A stretch of 64,000 nucleotides of DNA, from assembly GCF_008042035.1 (NCBI RefSeq), contig NZ_RDBL01000006.1:1501302-1565301 (forward strand), in the 5' to 3' direction. Origin of the DNA: Streptomyces sp. col6. GTDB lineage: Bacteria > Actinomycetota > Actinomycetes > Streptomycetales > Streptomycetaceae. Positions 33,886-42,974 of the stretch are shown here, in pieces. Each line of letters starts with the position of its first letter. Within the stretch, counting starts at the first letter, position 1. The notes below the pieces were generated by a model. It was not told the origin of the DNA, did not search any database, and worked only from the letters and a program-made list of their open reading frames with translations. Both the position numbers and the translations under genes were made by a program.

Positions 33886-34321
33886 GACCGCCCGTGAAGG
33901 GGCTCTCGAAAAGGTTCGTGTTCGGGCCGTGTTCGATGTGCGGCGGGGGGTGACGGTCCGCGCTCCCGTCGCACGTACACATGAAATGACCTGCGGAATG
34001 TTCTGATGGTTGCCAAGATTCGGCCGGCATGCGAGGCTTCGGCCCTGAGGATGATCTCGGTACCCCGAGGGGCCCGTTGGAGAGTCGCGCCGCATGATCG
34101 TTCTGCCGCGCGCCCCCGGGACGCCCGCGACTGCGGGGTGTGATCGTGTTGACCGTCAAACTTTTTGGTGAGACTCTGAAATCCCCGCGCACCTTAGCTG
34201 TTCGGCAGAGCTGGTAGGCAGCAGGACGCAGTGACACAGAGGCACTGCCGAGCACCGCGGGTGCGATCCCTCACGACCCACACCGCATCGGTCGGTCACT
34301 CATTGTGGAGGACCATCCATC
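33886..34321. other. Intergenic leader region before the small coiled-coil gene, with predicted hairpins
   Basis: 436 bases without a gene. TTGACC at about 34150 is a possible -35 element, and a relatively AT-rich stretch follows. The last 130 bases can form several stems, including GCAGTG/CACTGC and GCACC/GGTGC (about 34225-34268), before GTGGAGGACC, the ribosome-binding site. A structured 5' leader is possible. It does not match a riboswitch consensus I know. Confidence 0.4.
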
Positions 34322-34534
34322 ATGGCAAAGGCGCTTCTCGGTTACGTCGGCGGTTCCGACCCGCGACTCCTCGCCGAGATGCGACGGCTCCAGCAGCGCG
34401 TCCAGGACCTGGAATCCGAGCTCGTACGGATCCAGGACGAGAACGACGCGCTCAACGCCGCCGCCCAGCACCAAGAGTCGCTGCTCGACAGCATCGACAT
34501 CGACGTACCCCAGGCGGAGCCGGCGCTCACCTGA
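34322..34534 (+). CDS. 70-aa conserved coiled-coil protein
   Basis: Function unknown. After MAKALLGYVGGSDPRLLAE the centre is a single heptad-rich helix (MRRLQQRVQDLESELVRIQ, about 20-58), predicted to form a coiled coil. A short acidic tail, IDIDVPQAEP, follows. No cysteine, signal or membrane segment is present. The start is well supported by GTGGAGG 11 bp upstream. From memory a near-identical protein occupies this site in S. coelicolor, next to smc. Proximity to smc and the coiled coil suggest a structural or chromosome-related role, unproven. Confidence 0.82.
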   Translation: MAKALLGYVGGSDPRLLAEMRRLQQRVQDLESELVRIQDENDALNAAAQHQESLLDSIDIDVPQAEPALT

Positions 34535-34596
34535 CCCGGCCTGAAGGCCCTCAGGGGCCGGTCGGGCCCACGCGCCAACCGCACGGGCACATCGAC

Positions 34597-34623
34597 GGAT
34601 CATCACCGGATCATTGAGGATCA
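34597..34623 (+). repeat. Three helically phased GGATCA repeats
   Basis: GGATCAT at 34597 and 34608 and GGATCA at 34618 are spaced 11 and 10 bp, close to one DNA turn, so they face one side of the helix. They lie 265 bp before smc. No known binding protein is assigned. Confidence 0.5.
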
Positions 34624-34747
34624 GGACCGCAGGCCGGGTCATTGCCGGATTGCGTCGATCCGCTTCTCCTCGGCCTCGTCATTGATCCGGTCACGCATGT
34701 CCGCACGAGCACCTGTGCGCGACATCCGATGATCCGCAGAATTACAG

Positions 34748-34776
34748 GGGACGCTTCGGCGTCCCTTCTTTCTTTT
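34748..34776 (+). terminator. Canonical U-tract terminator upstream of smc
   Basis: GGGACGC, loop TTCG, GCGTCCC, then TTCTTTCTTTT. A UUCG tetraloop with a long U-tract is rare in streptomycetes. It lies 214 bp beyond the preceding stop codon and 110 bp before the smc start. Confidence 0.88.
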
Positions 34777-34885
34777 CCCCCGCCTCGCGCAGGTCCCGCC
34801 CCCGGCGTACACCTCTTCCCTTACCGTCTGATGTGCCCTGCACCTTCATCAGCGAAACCGAGAGCGAAAGGTAGAGTCCGGCGGC

Positions 34886-37800
34886 GTGCACCTCAAGGCC
34901 CTGACCCTGCGCGGTTTCAAATCGTTCGCCTCCGCCACGACGCTGCGGTTCGAACCCGGTATCACCTGTGTCGTCGGCCCCAACGGGTCAGGCAAGTCCA
35001 ATGTGGTGGACGCGCTTTCCTGGGTCATGGGCGAACAGGGCGCGAAATCCCTGCGCGGCGGCAAGATGGAGGACGTGATCTTCGCCGGGACCACCGGCCG
35101 GCCGCCGCTGGGCCGGGCCGAGGTCTCGCTGACCATCGACAATTCCGACGGCGCCCTGCCCATCGAGTACGCCGAAGTCACGATCACGCGGATCATGTTC
35201 CGCAACGGCGGCAGCGAATACCAGATCAACGGCGACACCTGCCGGCTGCTCGACATCCAGGAACTCCTCTCCGACTCCGGCATCGGCCGCGAGATGCACG
35301 TCATCGTCGGCCAGGGCCAGCTGGACTCCGTGCTCCACGCCGATCCGATGGGGCGCCGCGCCTTCATCGAGGAGGCGGCGGGGGTCCTCAAGCACCGCAA
35401 GCGCAAGGAGAAGGCGCTGCGGAAGCTGGACGCGATGGGGACGAACCTGGCCAGGGTCCAGGACCTCACCGACGAGCTGCGGCGGCAGCTGAAACCGCTC
35501 GGCCGGCAGGCGGCAGTGGCCCGCCGTGCCGCCGTCATCCAGGCCGACCTGCGCGACGCCCGGCTGCGGCTCCTCGCCGACGACCTGGTGACGCTGCGCA
35601 CCGCCCTGCGCAGCGAGATCGCCGACGAGGCCGCGCTCCGGCAGCGCCGGGAGGCGGCCGAGGCCGAACTCAAGGCAGCCCTCGCCCGCGAGGCCGAACT
35701 GGAGGACGAGGTACGCCGGCTGACCCCCCGGCTCCAGCGCGCCCAGCAGACCTGGCACGAGCTGTCGCAGCTGGCCGAACGGGTACGCGGCACGATCTCG
35801 CTGGCCGACGCCCGGGTGAAGAGCGCCACCGCGCCGCCCGAGGAGGAGCGCCGGGGCCGAGACCCCGAGGACATGGAGCGCGAGGCCGCCCGCATCCGCG
35901 AGCAGGAGGCCGAGCTGACCGCCGCCCTGGAGGCGGCCGAGCACGCGCTCGACGACACCGCCTCCCACCGCCACGAGCTGGAGCGCGAGTTGGCCGCCGA
36001 GGAGCGCCGGCTCAAGGACGCCGCCCGCGCCCTGGCCGACCGCCGCGAAGGGCTCGCCCGGCTGCACGGCCAGGTCAACGCCGCCCGCAGCCGCGCGGGT
36101 TCGGCCCAGGCGGAGATCGACCGGCTGTCCGCCTCGCGCGACGAGGCGCGGGAGCGGGCCGTCGCGGCCCAGGAGGAGTACGAGGAGCTGAAGGCCGAGG
36201 TCGACGGTCTGGACGCCGGCGACACGGAACTCGGTGAGCGGCACGACACCGCCCGGCGCGAGCTGAGGGAGGCCGAGGCCGCGCTCTCCCGGGCCCGCGA
36301 GGAGGCCACCGCCGCCGAGCGGCAGCGCGCCGCCGTCGCGGCCCGGCACGACGCGCTGGCCCTCGGGCTGCGGCGCAAGGACGGTACGGGAGCACTGCTC
36401 GGGGCCCGCGACCGGCTCACCGGCCTCCTCGGCCCCGCCGCCGAACTGTTGACGGTGGCCCCGGGCCACGAGATCGCGGTGGCGGCGGCACTGGGCGCGG
36501 CGGCGGACGCGGTCGCGGTCACGGACCCGGCCACGGCGGCGGAGGCGATCCGGCTGCTGCGCAAACAGGACGCGGGGCGTGCGGCCCTGCTGCTGGGGGC
36601 CGCCGGGCACGTACCGGGACAGGGCGGTCCGGCGCACCCGCCGCACCCCGAAGGCGCCGCCCATGTGGCGCTTCCCGGCCAGAGCACGGAGCCCGTACAC
36701 GGGGCGGTGGCACCCGAGCCCGCCGCACAGGTGCTGGCCCCGGCCACCGGCCGGCAGACCCCCGTCGCCGATCTCGTCAGCGGACCCGTCGAACTGGTGG
36801 CCGCCGTCCGCAGGCTGGTGCGGGACATGGTCGTCGTCGCCACCCTGGAGGACGCCGAGGACCTGGTCGCCGCGCATCCCGTGCTGACGGCGGTGACCGG
36901 CGAGGGCGATCTGCTCTCCGCCCACTTCGCGCACGGCGGTTCCGCCGGCGCGCCCAGCCTGCTCGAAGTGCAGGCGTCCGTGGACGAGGCCGCCGCCGAG
37001 CTCGCCGGACTCGCAGTGCGGTGTGCCGAACTGGCCGAGGCGCAGCGGGTGGCGGCCGAGCGGCGGACCGCTTCGGCGGCGCTCGTCGAGGAGCTGGGGG
37101 AGCGGCGGCGGGCCGTCGAGCGGGAGCGGTCCGGGGTCGCCCAGCAGCTCGGCCGGCTGGCCGGCCAGGCGCGGGGCGCCGCAGGGGAGGCCGAGCGCAT
37201 GGACGCCTCCGCCGCGCGGGCCCAGGAGGCGCTGGAACGGGCCACCGAGGAGGCCGAGGAGCTGGCCGAGCGGCTGCTCGTCGCCGAGGAGGCGGCCGGT
37301 GACGGAGCCGACGACGAGCCGGACACCGGGGTGCGCGACCGGCTCGCGGCCGACGGCGCCAACGCCCGGCAGACCGAGATGGAGGCCCGCCTCCAGGTCC
37401 GTACGCACGAGGAGCGCGTCAAGGCGCTCGCCGGGCGCGCCGACTCGCTGGACCGGGCAGCCCGGACCGAGCGCGAGGCGCGGGACCGGGCCGAGCGGCG
37501 TCGCGCCCGGCTGCGCCACGAGGCGGAGGTGGCCGCGGCCGTGGCCTCGGGCGCCCGGCAGCTGCTGGCCCACGTCGAGGTGTCCGTCGTACGGGCGGAG
37601 CAGGAGCGGGTGGCGGCCGAGGCGTCGAAGGGTGAGCGGGAGCGGGAGCTCGGGGCCGAGCGGCTGCGGGGCCGCGACCTCAAGGGGGAGCTCGACAAGC
37701 TGACGGACTCGGTTCACCGGGGCGAGGTCCTGGGTGCCGAGAAGCGCCTGCGGATGGAGCAGCTGGAGACGAAGGCGCTGGAGGAGCTGGGCGTCGAGCC

Positions 37801-38563
37801 GGCCGGTCTGACGGCGGAGTACGGCCCCGACCAGCCGGTGCCGCCGTCCCCGCCCGCCGAGGGCGAGGAGCTTCCGGAGGACCCGGAGCATCCGCGTAAC
37901 CAGCCCCGGCCGTTCGTCAGGGCCGAGCAGGAGAAGCGGCTCAGGTCGGCCGAACGGGCGTACCAGCAACTCGGGAAGGTGAATCCGCTCGCCCTTGAGG
38001 AGTTCTCCGCGCTGGAGGAGCGGCACAAGTTCCTCTCCGAGCAGCTGGAGGACCTGAAGAAGACCCGGGCCGATCTGCTCCAGGTCGTCAAGGAGGTCGA
38101 CGAGCGGGTGGAGCAGGTGTTCACGGAGGCGTACCGGGACACCGCGCGCGAGTTCGAGGGCGTCTTCTCGCGGCTCTTCCCGGGCGGCGAGGGGCGGCTG
38201 ATCCTGACCGATCCGGACAACATGCTGGCCACCGGCGTGGACGTCGAGGCCCGGCCGCCGGGCAAGAAGGTGAAGCGGCTCTCCCTGCTCTCCGGCGGGG
38301 AAAGGTCCCTGACGGCAGTGGCGTTGCTGGTCTCGATCTTCAAGGCCCGGCCGAGCCCGTTCTATGTGATGGACGAGGTCGAGGCGGCCCTGGACGACAC
38401 CAATCTCCAGCGGCTGATCCGGATCATGGAGGAGCTCCAGGAGAGTTCTCAGCTCATCGTGATCACGCATCAGAAGCGGACGATGGAGGTCGCCGACGCG
38501 CTGTACGGCGTCTCGATGCAGGGCGACGGCGTCTCCAAGGTGATCAGTCAGCGTCTTCGCTGA
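34886..38563 (+). CDS. smc: Chromosome segregation ATPase SMC
   Basis: 1225-aa structural-maintenance-of-chromosomes protein; with ScpA and ScpB it forms the bacterial condensin that organises and segregates chromosomes, important in sporulating hyphae. The N-terminal Walker A is GPNGSGKSN (about 32-40). Long coiled-coil arms (about 165-500 and 700-1020) flank a hinge near 500-690. The C-terminal signature LLSGGERSLTAVALL (about 1134) and Walker B YVMDEVEAALDD (about 1158) complete the ABC head. The GTG start follows GAAAGGTAGAGTCCGGCG. ftsY lies 3 kb downstream, as in many bacteria, with two transporter genes in between. Confidence 0.97.
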   Translation: MHLKALTLRGFKSFASATTLRFEPGITCVVGPNGSGKSNVVDALSWVMGEQGAKSLRGGKMEDVIFAGTTGRPPLGRAEVSLTIDNSDGALPIEYAEVTITRIMFRNGGSEYQINGDTCRLLDIQELLSDSGIGREMHVIVGQGQLDSVLHADPMGRRAFIEEAAGVLKHRKRKEKALRKLDAMGTNLARVQDLTDELRRQLKPLGRQAAVARRAAVIQADLRDARLRLLADDLVTLRTALRSEIADEAALRQRREAAEAELKAALAREAELEDEVRRLTPRLQRAQQTWHELSQLAERVRGTISLADARVKSATAPPEEERRGRDPEDMEREAARIREQEAELTAALEAAEHALDDTASHRHELERELAAEERRLKDAARALADRREGLARLHGQVNAARSRAGSAQAEIDRLSASRDEARERAVAAQEEYEELKAEVDGLDAGDTELGERHDTARRELREAEAALSRAREEATAAERQRAAVAARHDALALGLRRKDGTGALLGARDRLTGLLGPAAELLTVAPGHEIAVAAALGAAADAVAVTDPATAAEAIRLLRKQDAGRAALLLGAAGHVPGQGGPAHPPHPEGAAHVALPGQSTEPVHGAVAPEPAAQVLAPATGRQTPVADLVSGPVELVAAVRRLVRDMVVVATLEDAEDLVAAHPVLTAVTGEGDLLSAHFAHGGSAGAPSLLEVQASVDEAAAELAGLAVRCAELAEAQRVAAERRTASAALVEELGERRRAVERERSGVAQQLGRLAGQARGAAGEAERMDASAARAQEALERATEEAEELAERLLVAEEAAGDGADDEPDTGVRDRLAADGANARQTEMEARLQVRTHEERVKALAGRADSLDRAARTEREARDRAERRRARLRHEAEVAAAVASGARQLLAHVEVSVVRAEQERVAAEASKGERERELGAERLRGRDLKGELDKLTDSVHRGEVLGAEKRLRMEQLETKALEELGVEPAGLTAEYGPDQPVPPSPPAEGEELPEDPEHPRNQPRPFVRAEQEKRLRSAERAYQQLGKVNPLALEEFSALEERHKFLSEQLEDLKKTRADLLQVVKEVDERVEQVFTEAYRDTAREFEGVFSRLFPGGEGRLILTDPDNMLATGVDVEARPPGKKVKRLSLLSGGERSLTAVALLVSIFKARPSPFYVMDEVEAALDDTNLQRLIRIMEELQESSQLIVITHQKRTMEVADALYGVSMQGDGVSKVISQRLR

Positions 38564-38584
38564 ACGCGGGGGTACCCGAGTGGT

Positions 38585-38648
38585 GGCGGGGCCGAAGATG
38601 TGCGCCACTTGAGACCAGCTCACCCATGTCCGATGCCGCGGCCCCGCC
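38585..38648 (+). promoter_or_regulatory. 9-bp perfect inverted repeat spanning the smc-glcP gap
   Basis: GGCGGGGCC (38585-38593) and GGCCCCGCC (38640-38648) could form a stem closing a 46-base loop. It lies between the smc stop and AGGGAGG of glcP. It may be a terminator or a glcP leader structure. Confidence 0.4.
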
Positions 38649-38663
38649 CCAGGGAGGCCTTAC

Positions 38664-40088
38664 GTGACCAGTCCATCGCCAGGATCCGGACCGGAGTCCG
38701 GGGCCCGTTCGGCCCACCCGGACCACCTCGGCCATGTCATCTTCATCACCGCCGCGGCCGCGATGGGCGGCTTCCTGTTCGGCTACGACAGCTCCGTGAT
38801 CAACGGGGCCGTCGAGGCGATCCGCCACCGCTACGACATCGGCTCCGGCACGCTCGCCCAGGTGATCGCCATCGCGCTGATCGGCTGCGCGATCGGCGCC
38901 GCCACGGCCGGCCGCATCGCCGACCGCATCGGGCGCATCCGCTGCATGCAGATCGCCGCCGTCCTGTTCACCGTCAGCGCCGTGGGCTCCGCGCTCCCGT
39001 TCGCGCTCTGGGACCTGGCGATGTGGCGCATCATCGGCGGTTTCGCGATCGGCATGGCCTCGGTGATCGGCCCCGCCTACATCGCCGAGGTCTCGCCGCC
39101 CGCCTACCGCGGCCGGCTCGGCTCGTTCCAGCAGGCCGCGATCGTCATCGGCATCGCCATCTCCCAGCTCGTCAACTACGGCATCCTGCAGATCGCCGAC
39201 GGCGACCAGCGCGGCAAGATCGGCGGGCTGGAGGCCTGGCAGTGGATGCTCGGCGTGATGGTCGTGCCCGCGGTGCTCTACGGGCTGCTCTCGTTCGCGA
39301 TCCCGGAGTCGCCGCGCTTCCTGCTCTCCATCGGCAAGCGGGAGCGGGCCCGGAAGATCCTCGAAGAGGTCGAGGGCAAGAACGTCGACCTCGACGCGCG
39401 CGTCGACGAGATCGAGACAGCGATGCGCCGCGAGCACAAGTCGTCCTTCAGGGATCTGCTCGGCAGCCGCTTCGGCTTCCTGCCGATCGTCTGGGTCGGC
39501 ATCGGCCTCTCGGTGTTCCAGCAGCTCGTCGGTATCAACGTGGCGTTCTACTACTCCGCGACGCTGTGGCAGTCCGTCGGCATCGACCCGACCGACTCCT
39601 TCTTCTGGTCGTTCACCACATCGATCGTCAACATCATCGGTACCGTCATCGCGATGATCCTGGTGGACCGGGTCGGCCGCCGTCCGCTCGCCCTCGTCGG
39701 CTCCTGCGGTATGGCCGTCGCCCTGGCCTTCGAGGCGTGGGCCTTCTCCGCCGACCTGGTCAACGGCAAGCTGCCGACCGCCCAGGGCGCGGTCGCGCTC
39801 GCCGCCGCCCACATCTTCGTGCTCTTCTTCGCCCTGTCGTGGGGTGTCGTGGTCTGGGTCTTCCTCGGCGAGATGTTCCCGAACCGCATCCGTGCCGCCG
39901 CGCTCGGTGTCGCCGCCTCGGCGCAGTGGATCGCCAACTGGGCGATCACCGCGAGCTTCCCGAGCCTCGCCGACTGGAACCTCTCGGGCACGTACATCAT
40001 CTACGCCTGCTTCGCCACGCTCTCGATCCCCTTCGTCATCAAGTTCGTGAAGGAGACCAAGGGCAAGGCGCTGGAGGAGATGGGCTGA
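38664..40088 (+). CDS. glcP: Major-facilitator glucose permease GlcP
   Basis: 474-aa sugar/H+ symporter with about 12 membrane helices. In S. coelicolor the gene at this place (glcP1) encodes the main glucose uptake system, so glucose is the expected substrate. Family signatures are GYDSSVINGA (about 33), GRIADRIGR in loop 2-3, PESPRFLL in the central loop (about 215), QQLVGINVAFYYS (about 285), DRVGRRP, and the C-terminal KETKGKALEEM. The GTG start follows AGGGAGGCCTTAC. It is monocistronic, ending at a strong convergent terminator. Confidence 0.92.
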   Translation: MTSPSPGSGPESGARSAHPDHLGHVIFITAAAAMGGFLFGYDSSVINGAVEAIRHRYDIGSGTLAQVIAIALIGCAIGAATAGRIADRIGRIRCMQIAAVLFTVSAVGSALPFALWDLAMWRIIGGFAIGMASVIGPAYIAEVSPPAYRGRLGSFQQAAIVIGIAISQLVNYGILQIADGDQRGKIGGLEAWQWMLGVMVVPAVLYGLLSFAIPESPRFLLSIGKRERARKILEEVEGKNVDLDARVDEIETAMRREHKSSFRDLLGSRFGFLPIVWVGIGLSVFQQLVGINVAFYYSATLWQSVGIDPTDSFFWSFTTSIVNIIGTVIAMILVDRVGRRPLALVGSCGMAVALAFEAWAFSADLVNGKLPTAQGAVALAAAHIFVLFFALSWGVVVWVFLGEMFPNRIRAAALGVAASAQWIANWAITASFPSLADWNLSGTYIIYACFATLSIPFVIKFVKETKGKALEEMG

Positions 40089-40112
40089 CTCCCGCCGGCC
40101 CTTCTCGAAACC

Positions 40113-40150
40113 GTACGGCCCCGTTCGCGCCCGCGAGCGGGGCCGTACGC
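40113..40150. terminator. Bidirectional terminator between glcP and the NCS1 permease gene
   Basis: CGTACGGCCCCG and CGGGGCCGTACG form a perfect 12-bp stem. The inner TCGC/GCGA bases may extend it. It lies between convergent stops at 40088 and 40169. Confidence 0.8.
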
Positions 40151-40168
40151 GGTTCGGCCCGCGGATCG

Positions 40169-41554
40169 TCAGAAGTGGGCGGCCGGGTCCCGGCGTCCCG
40201 GGCGCGGCAGCACCGCGTACAGACCGCCCGAGACGAGCACCGTGGCCGCCCAGCCCAGACCGCTGCGGCCCGGCCAGGTGCCGGCGAGCGGGCCGGTGAA
40301 CCACTCGACTCCGGTGAACAGGAGTCCGACGGCGAGGCCCGCGGCCCAGGCGACGACGGCGGAGCACGCGACGCCTCCCGTGTACCAGTAGGCGCCGGAC
40401 GGGGTGGGGTCCATGAGCGCCACCGGGTCGTAGCGGCGGCCGCGCAGCATGTCCGTGGCGAACACCCCGATCCAGGCGGAGAACGCCACCGCGAGCAGAC
40501 GCAGGAAGGAGACGAACGCGTCGACGAAACTGCTCGCCACCATCATCAGGAGCGAGCCCAGGAACAGGCTGATCGCCGCGTTCACCCCGACGGCCCAGGC
40601 GCGCGGGAGCGTGATGCCGAGGGTCTGCGCGGTGAACCCGGCCGAGTACATCGACAGCGCGTTGATCAGCACCATGCCGGTGAGGGCGACGACCAGGTAC
40701 GGGACGGAGAGCCAGGTCGGCAGCAGGGCGCCGATGAACGAGACGGGGTCACCGGTGACGGCGAGTTCCGGCGTCCGCACCGCCATCACCGCCCCCATCA
40801 CCACCAGCGGCAGCAGCACCACGAGCGCCCCGCCCACCGCGGCCGCGACCATGGACCGGCCCGACGAGGCGCGCGGCAGATAGCGGGTGAAGTCCGGCCC
40901 GGACGGGGCCCAGCTGATCCCGCCGGCGGCCAGCGTGCCGATGCCCGCGATCACCATCGCCGCCGGGCCGGGCGGCCGGTCCAGCACCACGCGCCACGGC
41001 ACCGAAACGGCGAGATGCGCCAGCACGAGCACGCTGAAGGCGCCGAACACACACGCCGACCAGGTACAGCCCACCCGCAGCGCCCGCAGCCCGAGGCCCG
41101 ACAGGAGAAAGCTCGCCGCGACGAAGGCCAGCAGCGTCGCCATGATCAGCGCGGTCGTGCTCCGGACGCCGAACAGCACACGGCCCACGGTCAGCAGGGC
41201 GTACGCGCCGGTGACCGCGTTCATGGCCTCCCAGCCCCAGCGCGCCACCCAGATCAGTGCCCCGGGTGCCAGATTGCCCCGATGGCCGAATGCCGCCCGC
41301 GACAGCGCCATACCGGGGGCGCCGCCGCTCTTCCCGGCCACCGAGATGAAACCAACCAGGCCGAACGACACCAGGGGCGCCACCACCGCCACCGCCAGCA
41401 CCTGCCAGAAGTTCAGCCCGTTCAGCACGACGAGCCCCGCGCCGACGGTGAGAAGCAGCACGGTCATGTTCGCCGTGGCCCAGGTGGGGAAGAGCGAGCG
41501 GACCCGGCCGGTCCGCGCCTCGTCGGGCACGGGTTCCAGGCCACGGGTCTCCAC
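40169..41554 (-). CDS. NCS1-family permease (cytosine/purine/allantoin type)
   Basis: 461-aa inner-membrane transporter with 11-12 hydrophobic helices, of the nucleobase:cation symporter 1 family. The order of helices and segments such as GLNFWQVLAVAVVAPLVSF, ISVAGKSGGAPGMALSRAAFG (family motif, about 70-90), and GISWAPSGPDFTRYLP (about 215) fit CodB-like members. Candidate substrates are cytosine, purines, hydantoin or allantoin; the sequence alone does not decide. The GTG at 41554 follows GGAAAGGTACGATCCTGGCC. It has no catabolic neighbour and is divergent from ftsY. Confidence 0.87.
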   Translation of the reverse strand: METRGLEPVPDEARTGRVRSLFPTWATANMTVLLLTVGAGLVVLNGLNFWQVLAVAVVAPLVSFGLVGFISVAGKSGGAPGMALSRAAFGHRGNLAPGALIWVARWGWEAMNAVTGAYALLTVGRVLFGVRSTTALIMATLLAFVAASFLLSGLGLRALRVGCTWSACVFGAFSVLVLAHLAVSVPWRVVLDRPPGPAAMVIAGIGTLAAGGISWAPSGPDFTRYLPRASSGRSMVAAAVGGALVVLLPLVVMGAVMAVRTPELAVTGDPVSFIGALLPTWLSVPYLVVALTGMVLINALSMYSAGFTAQTLGITLPRAWAVGVNAAISLFLGSLLMMVASSFVDAFVSFLRLLAVAFSAWIGVFATDMLRGRRYDPVALMDPTPSGAYWYTGGVACSAVVAWAAGLAVGLLFTGVEWFTGPLAGTWPGRSGLGWAATVLVSGGLYAVLPRPGRRDPAAHF

Positions 41555-41678
41555 GGCCAGGATCGTACCTTTCCGGCATATCGGGCATGGTGAACGGGCT
41601 GCCACCCGCGCTTCGGGCCCGGTGCCGGACGGTTCCCTTCCCCGATTGCCGGCCCGGGTGACTGATACTGGGTGGGTT

Positions 41679-42878
41679 ATGGAATTCGTCATCCTTGCTG
41701 TAGTCATCGCCCTGGTCGCGGTCGGCGTGATCAGCGGGCTCGTGGTCAGCAGCCGCAAGAAGAAGCAGCTGCCCCCGGCGCCGTCGAGCACGCCGCCCCT
41801 CACACCTCCCGCCGAGCCCCATGTCGGCGAGGAGGCCGAAGAGCCGCGCGAGGAATCGCGCCGCACCATCGAGGACGTCGCGGCCCCGCCCGCCGAGGCC
41901 GCCCCGGAGACCGTCGCACCGGAGGCGCCCGCCGCCCCCGCGCTCGACGTCCCCGAGCCCACCGCCGGCCGGCTCGTCCGGCTGCGGGCCCGCCTCGCCC
42001 GCTCGCAGAACACCCTCGGCAAGGGGCTCCTCGCGCTCCTGTCCCGGGACAACCTCGACGAGGACACCTGGGAGGAGATCGAGGACACCCTCCTCACCGC
42101 CGACGTCGGCGTCGCCCCCACCCAGGAACTGGTCGAGCGCCTGCGCGAGCGCGTCCGGGTGCTCGGCACCCGCACCCCCGAGGAGCTGCGCACCCTGCTG
42201 CGCGAGGAGCTGCTCACGCTGCTCGGCACCGACTTCGACCGCGCGGTGAAGACGGAGAGCGGCCTCGAAACCCCCGGCGTCGTGATGGTCGTCGGCGTCA
42301 ACGGCACCGGCAAGACCACCACCACCGGCAAGCTGGCCCGGGTGCTCGTCGCCGACGGCCGCAGCGTGGTGCTCGGCGCGGCCGACACCTTCCGCGCCGC
42401 CGCCGCCGACCAGCTCCAGACCTGGGGCGAGCGCGTCGGTGCCCGTACCGTGCGCGGCCCCGAGGGCGGTGACCCGGCGTCCATCGCCTACGACGCCGTC
42501 AAGGAGGGCATCGCCGAGGGTGCCGACGTCGTACTCATCGACACCGCCGGCCGGCTGCACACCAAGACCGGCCTGATGGACGAGCTGGGCAAGGTCAAGC
42601 GGGTCGTCGAGAAGCACGGTCCGCTCGACGAGGTGCTGCTCGTCCTCGACGCCACCACCGGGCAGAACGGCCTGGTGCAGGCGCGGGTCTTCGCGGAGGT
42701 CGTCGACATCACCGGCATCGTCCTCACCAAGCTCGACGGCACCGCCAAGGGCGGCATCGTCATCGCCGTCCAGCGCGAGCTGGGCGTGCCGGTCAAGCTC
42801 GTCGGCCTCGGCGAGGGACCGGACGACCTGGCCCCGTTCGAGCCGGAAGCCTTCGTGGACGCCCTGATCGGGGACTGA
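41679..42878 (+). CDS. ftsY: Signal recognition particle receptor FtsY
   Basis: 399-aa SRP receptor GTPase that docks ribosome-nascent-chain-SRP complexes at the membrane. Unlike E. coli FtsY it has a true N-terminal membrane helix ([20 protein letters not shown]), as in other actinobacteria. An acidic Pro/Ala/Glu-rich stretch (to about 105) precedes the N domain. GTPase motifs are [11 protein letters not shown] (about 205), DTAGR (about 287), [10 protein letters not shown] (about 348) and [12 protein letters not shown]. The ATG at 41679 overlaps no other gene, and a terminator follows. Its partner ffh lies 7.4 kb downstream. Confidence 0.97.
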   Translation: MEFVILAVVIALVAVGVISGLVVSSRKKKQLPPAPSSTPPLTPPAEPHVGEEAEEPREESRRTIEDVAAPPAEAAPETVAPEAPAAPALDVPEPTAGRLVRLRARLARSQNTLGKGLLALLSRDNLDEDTWEEIEDTLLTADVGVAPTQELVERLRERVRVLGTRTPEELRTLLREELLTLLGTDFDRAVKTESGLETPGVVMVVGVNGTGKTTTTGKLARVLVADGRSVVLGAADTFRAAAADQLQTWGERVGARTVRGPEGGDPASIAYDAVKEGIAEGADVVLIDTAGRLHTKTGLMDELGKVKRVVEKHGPLDEVLLVLDATTGQNGLVQARVFAEVVDITGIVLTKLDGTAKGGIVIAVQRELGVPVKLVGLGEGPDDLAPFEPEAFVDALIGD

Positions 42879-42915
42879 CACGACGGTCCGGCGAACAGAA
42901 CGGACGGAACAGCCG

Positions 42916-42951
42916 GAAGCCCGGCCGCGGAGATTCACGCGGCCGGGCTTC
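42916..42951 (+). terminator. Terminator after ftsY
   Basis: GAAGCCCGGCCGCG and CGCGGCCGGGCTTC form a perfect 14-bp stem with an 8-base loop, 38 bp after the ftsY stop and 24 bp after the convergent Prim-Pol-like stop. Confidence 0.85.
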
Positions 42952-42974
42952 TCGCTGTGCGGACGGTACGCGGC

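Larger units (their letters stand above)
34535..34885. other. Intergenic region between the small coiled-coil gene and smc, with repeats and a terminator
   Basis: 351 bases without a gene. In order it holds an imperfect GC-rich stem-loop right after the upstream stop, three GGATCA repeats spaced 11 and 10 bp, several further GTCATTG and GATCCGG elements up to 34695, and a canonical U-tract terminator at 34748-34776. The smc promoter must lie in the last 110 bases. A small RNA ending at the terminator is possible. Confidence 0.5.

Noticed and set aside
34150..34321. Cobalamin or c-di-AMP (ydaO) riboswitch before the small coiled-coil gene
   Set aside because: A GGCACTGCC stretch recalls the B12 box, but the remaining conserved elements of either class are not present and the gene is not a usual target.
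34988..38623. 1211-codon minus-strand frame opposite smc
   Set aside because: Composition mirrors the smc codons and no domain is seen; smc has its full set of ABC and coiled-coil features.
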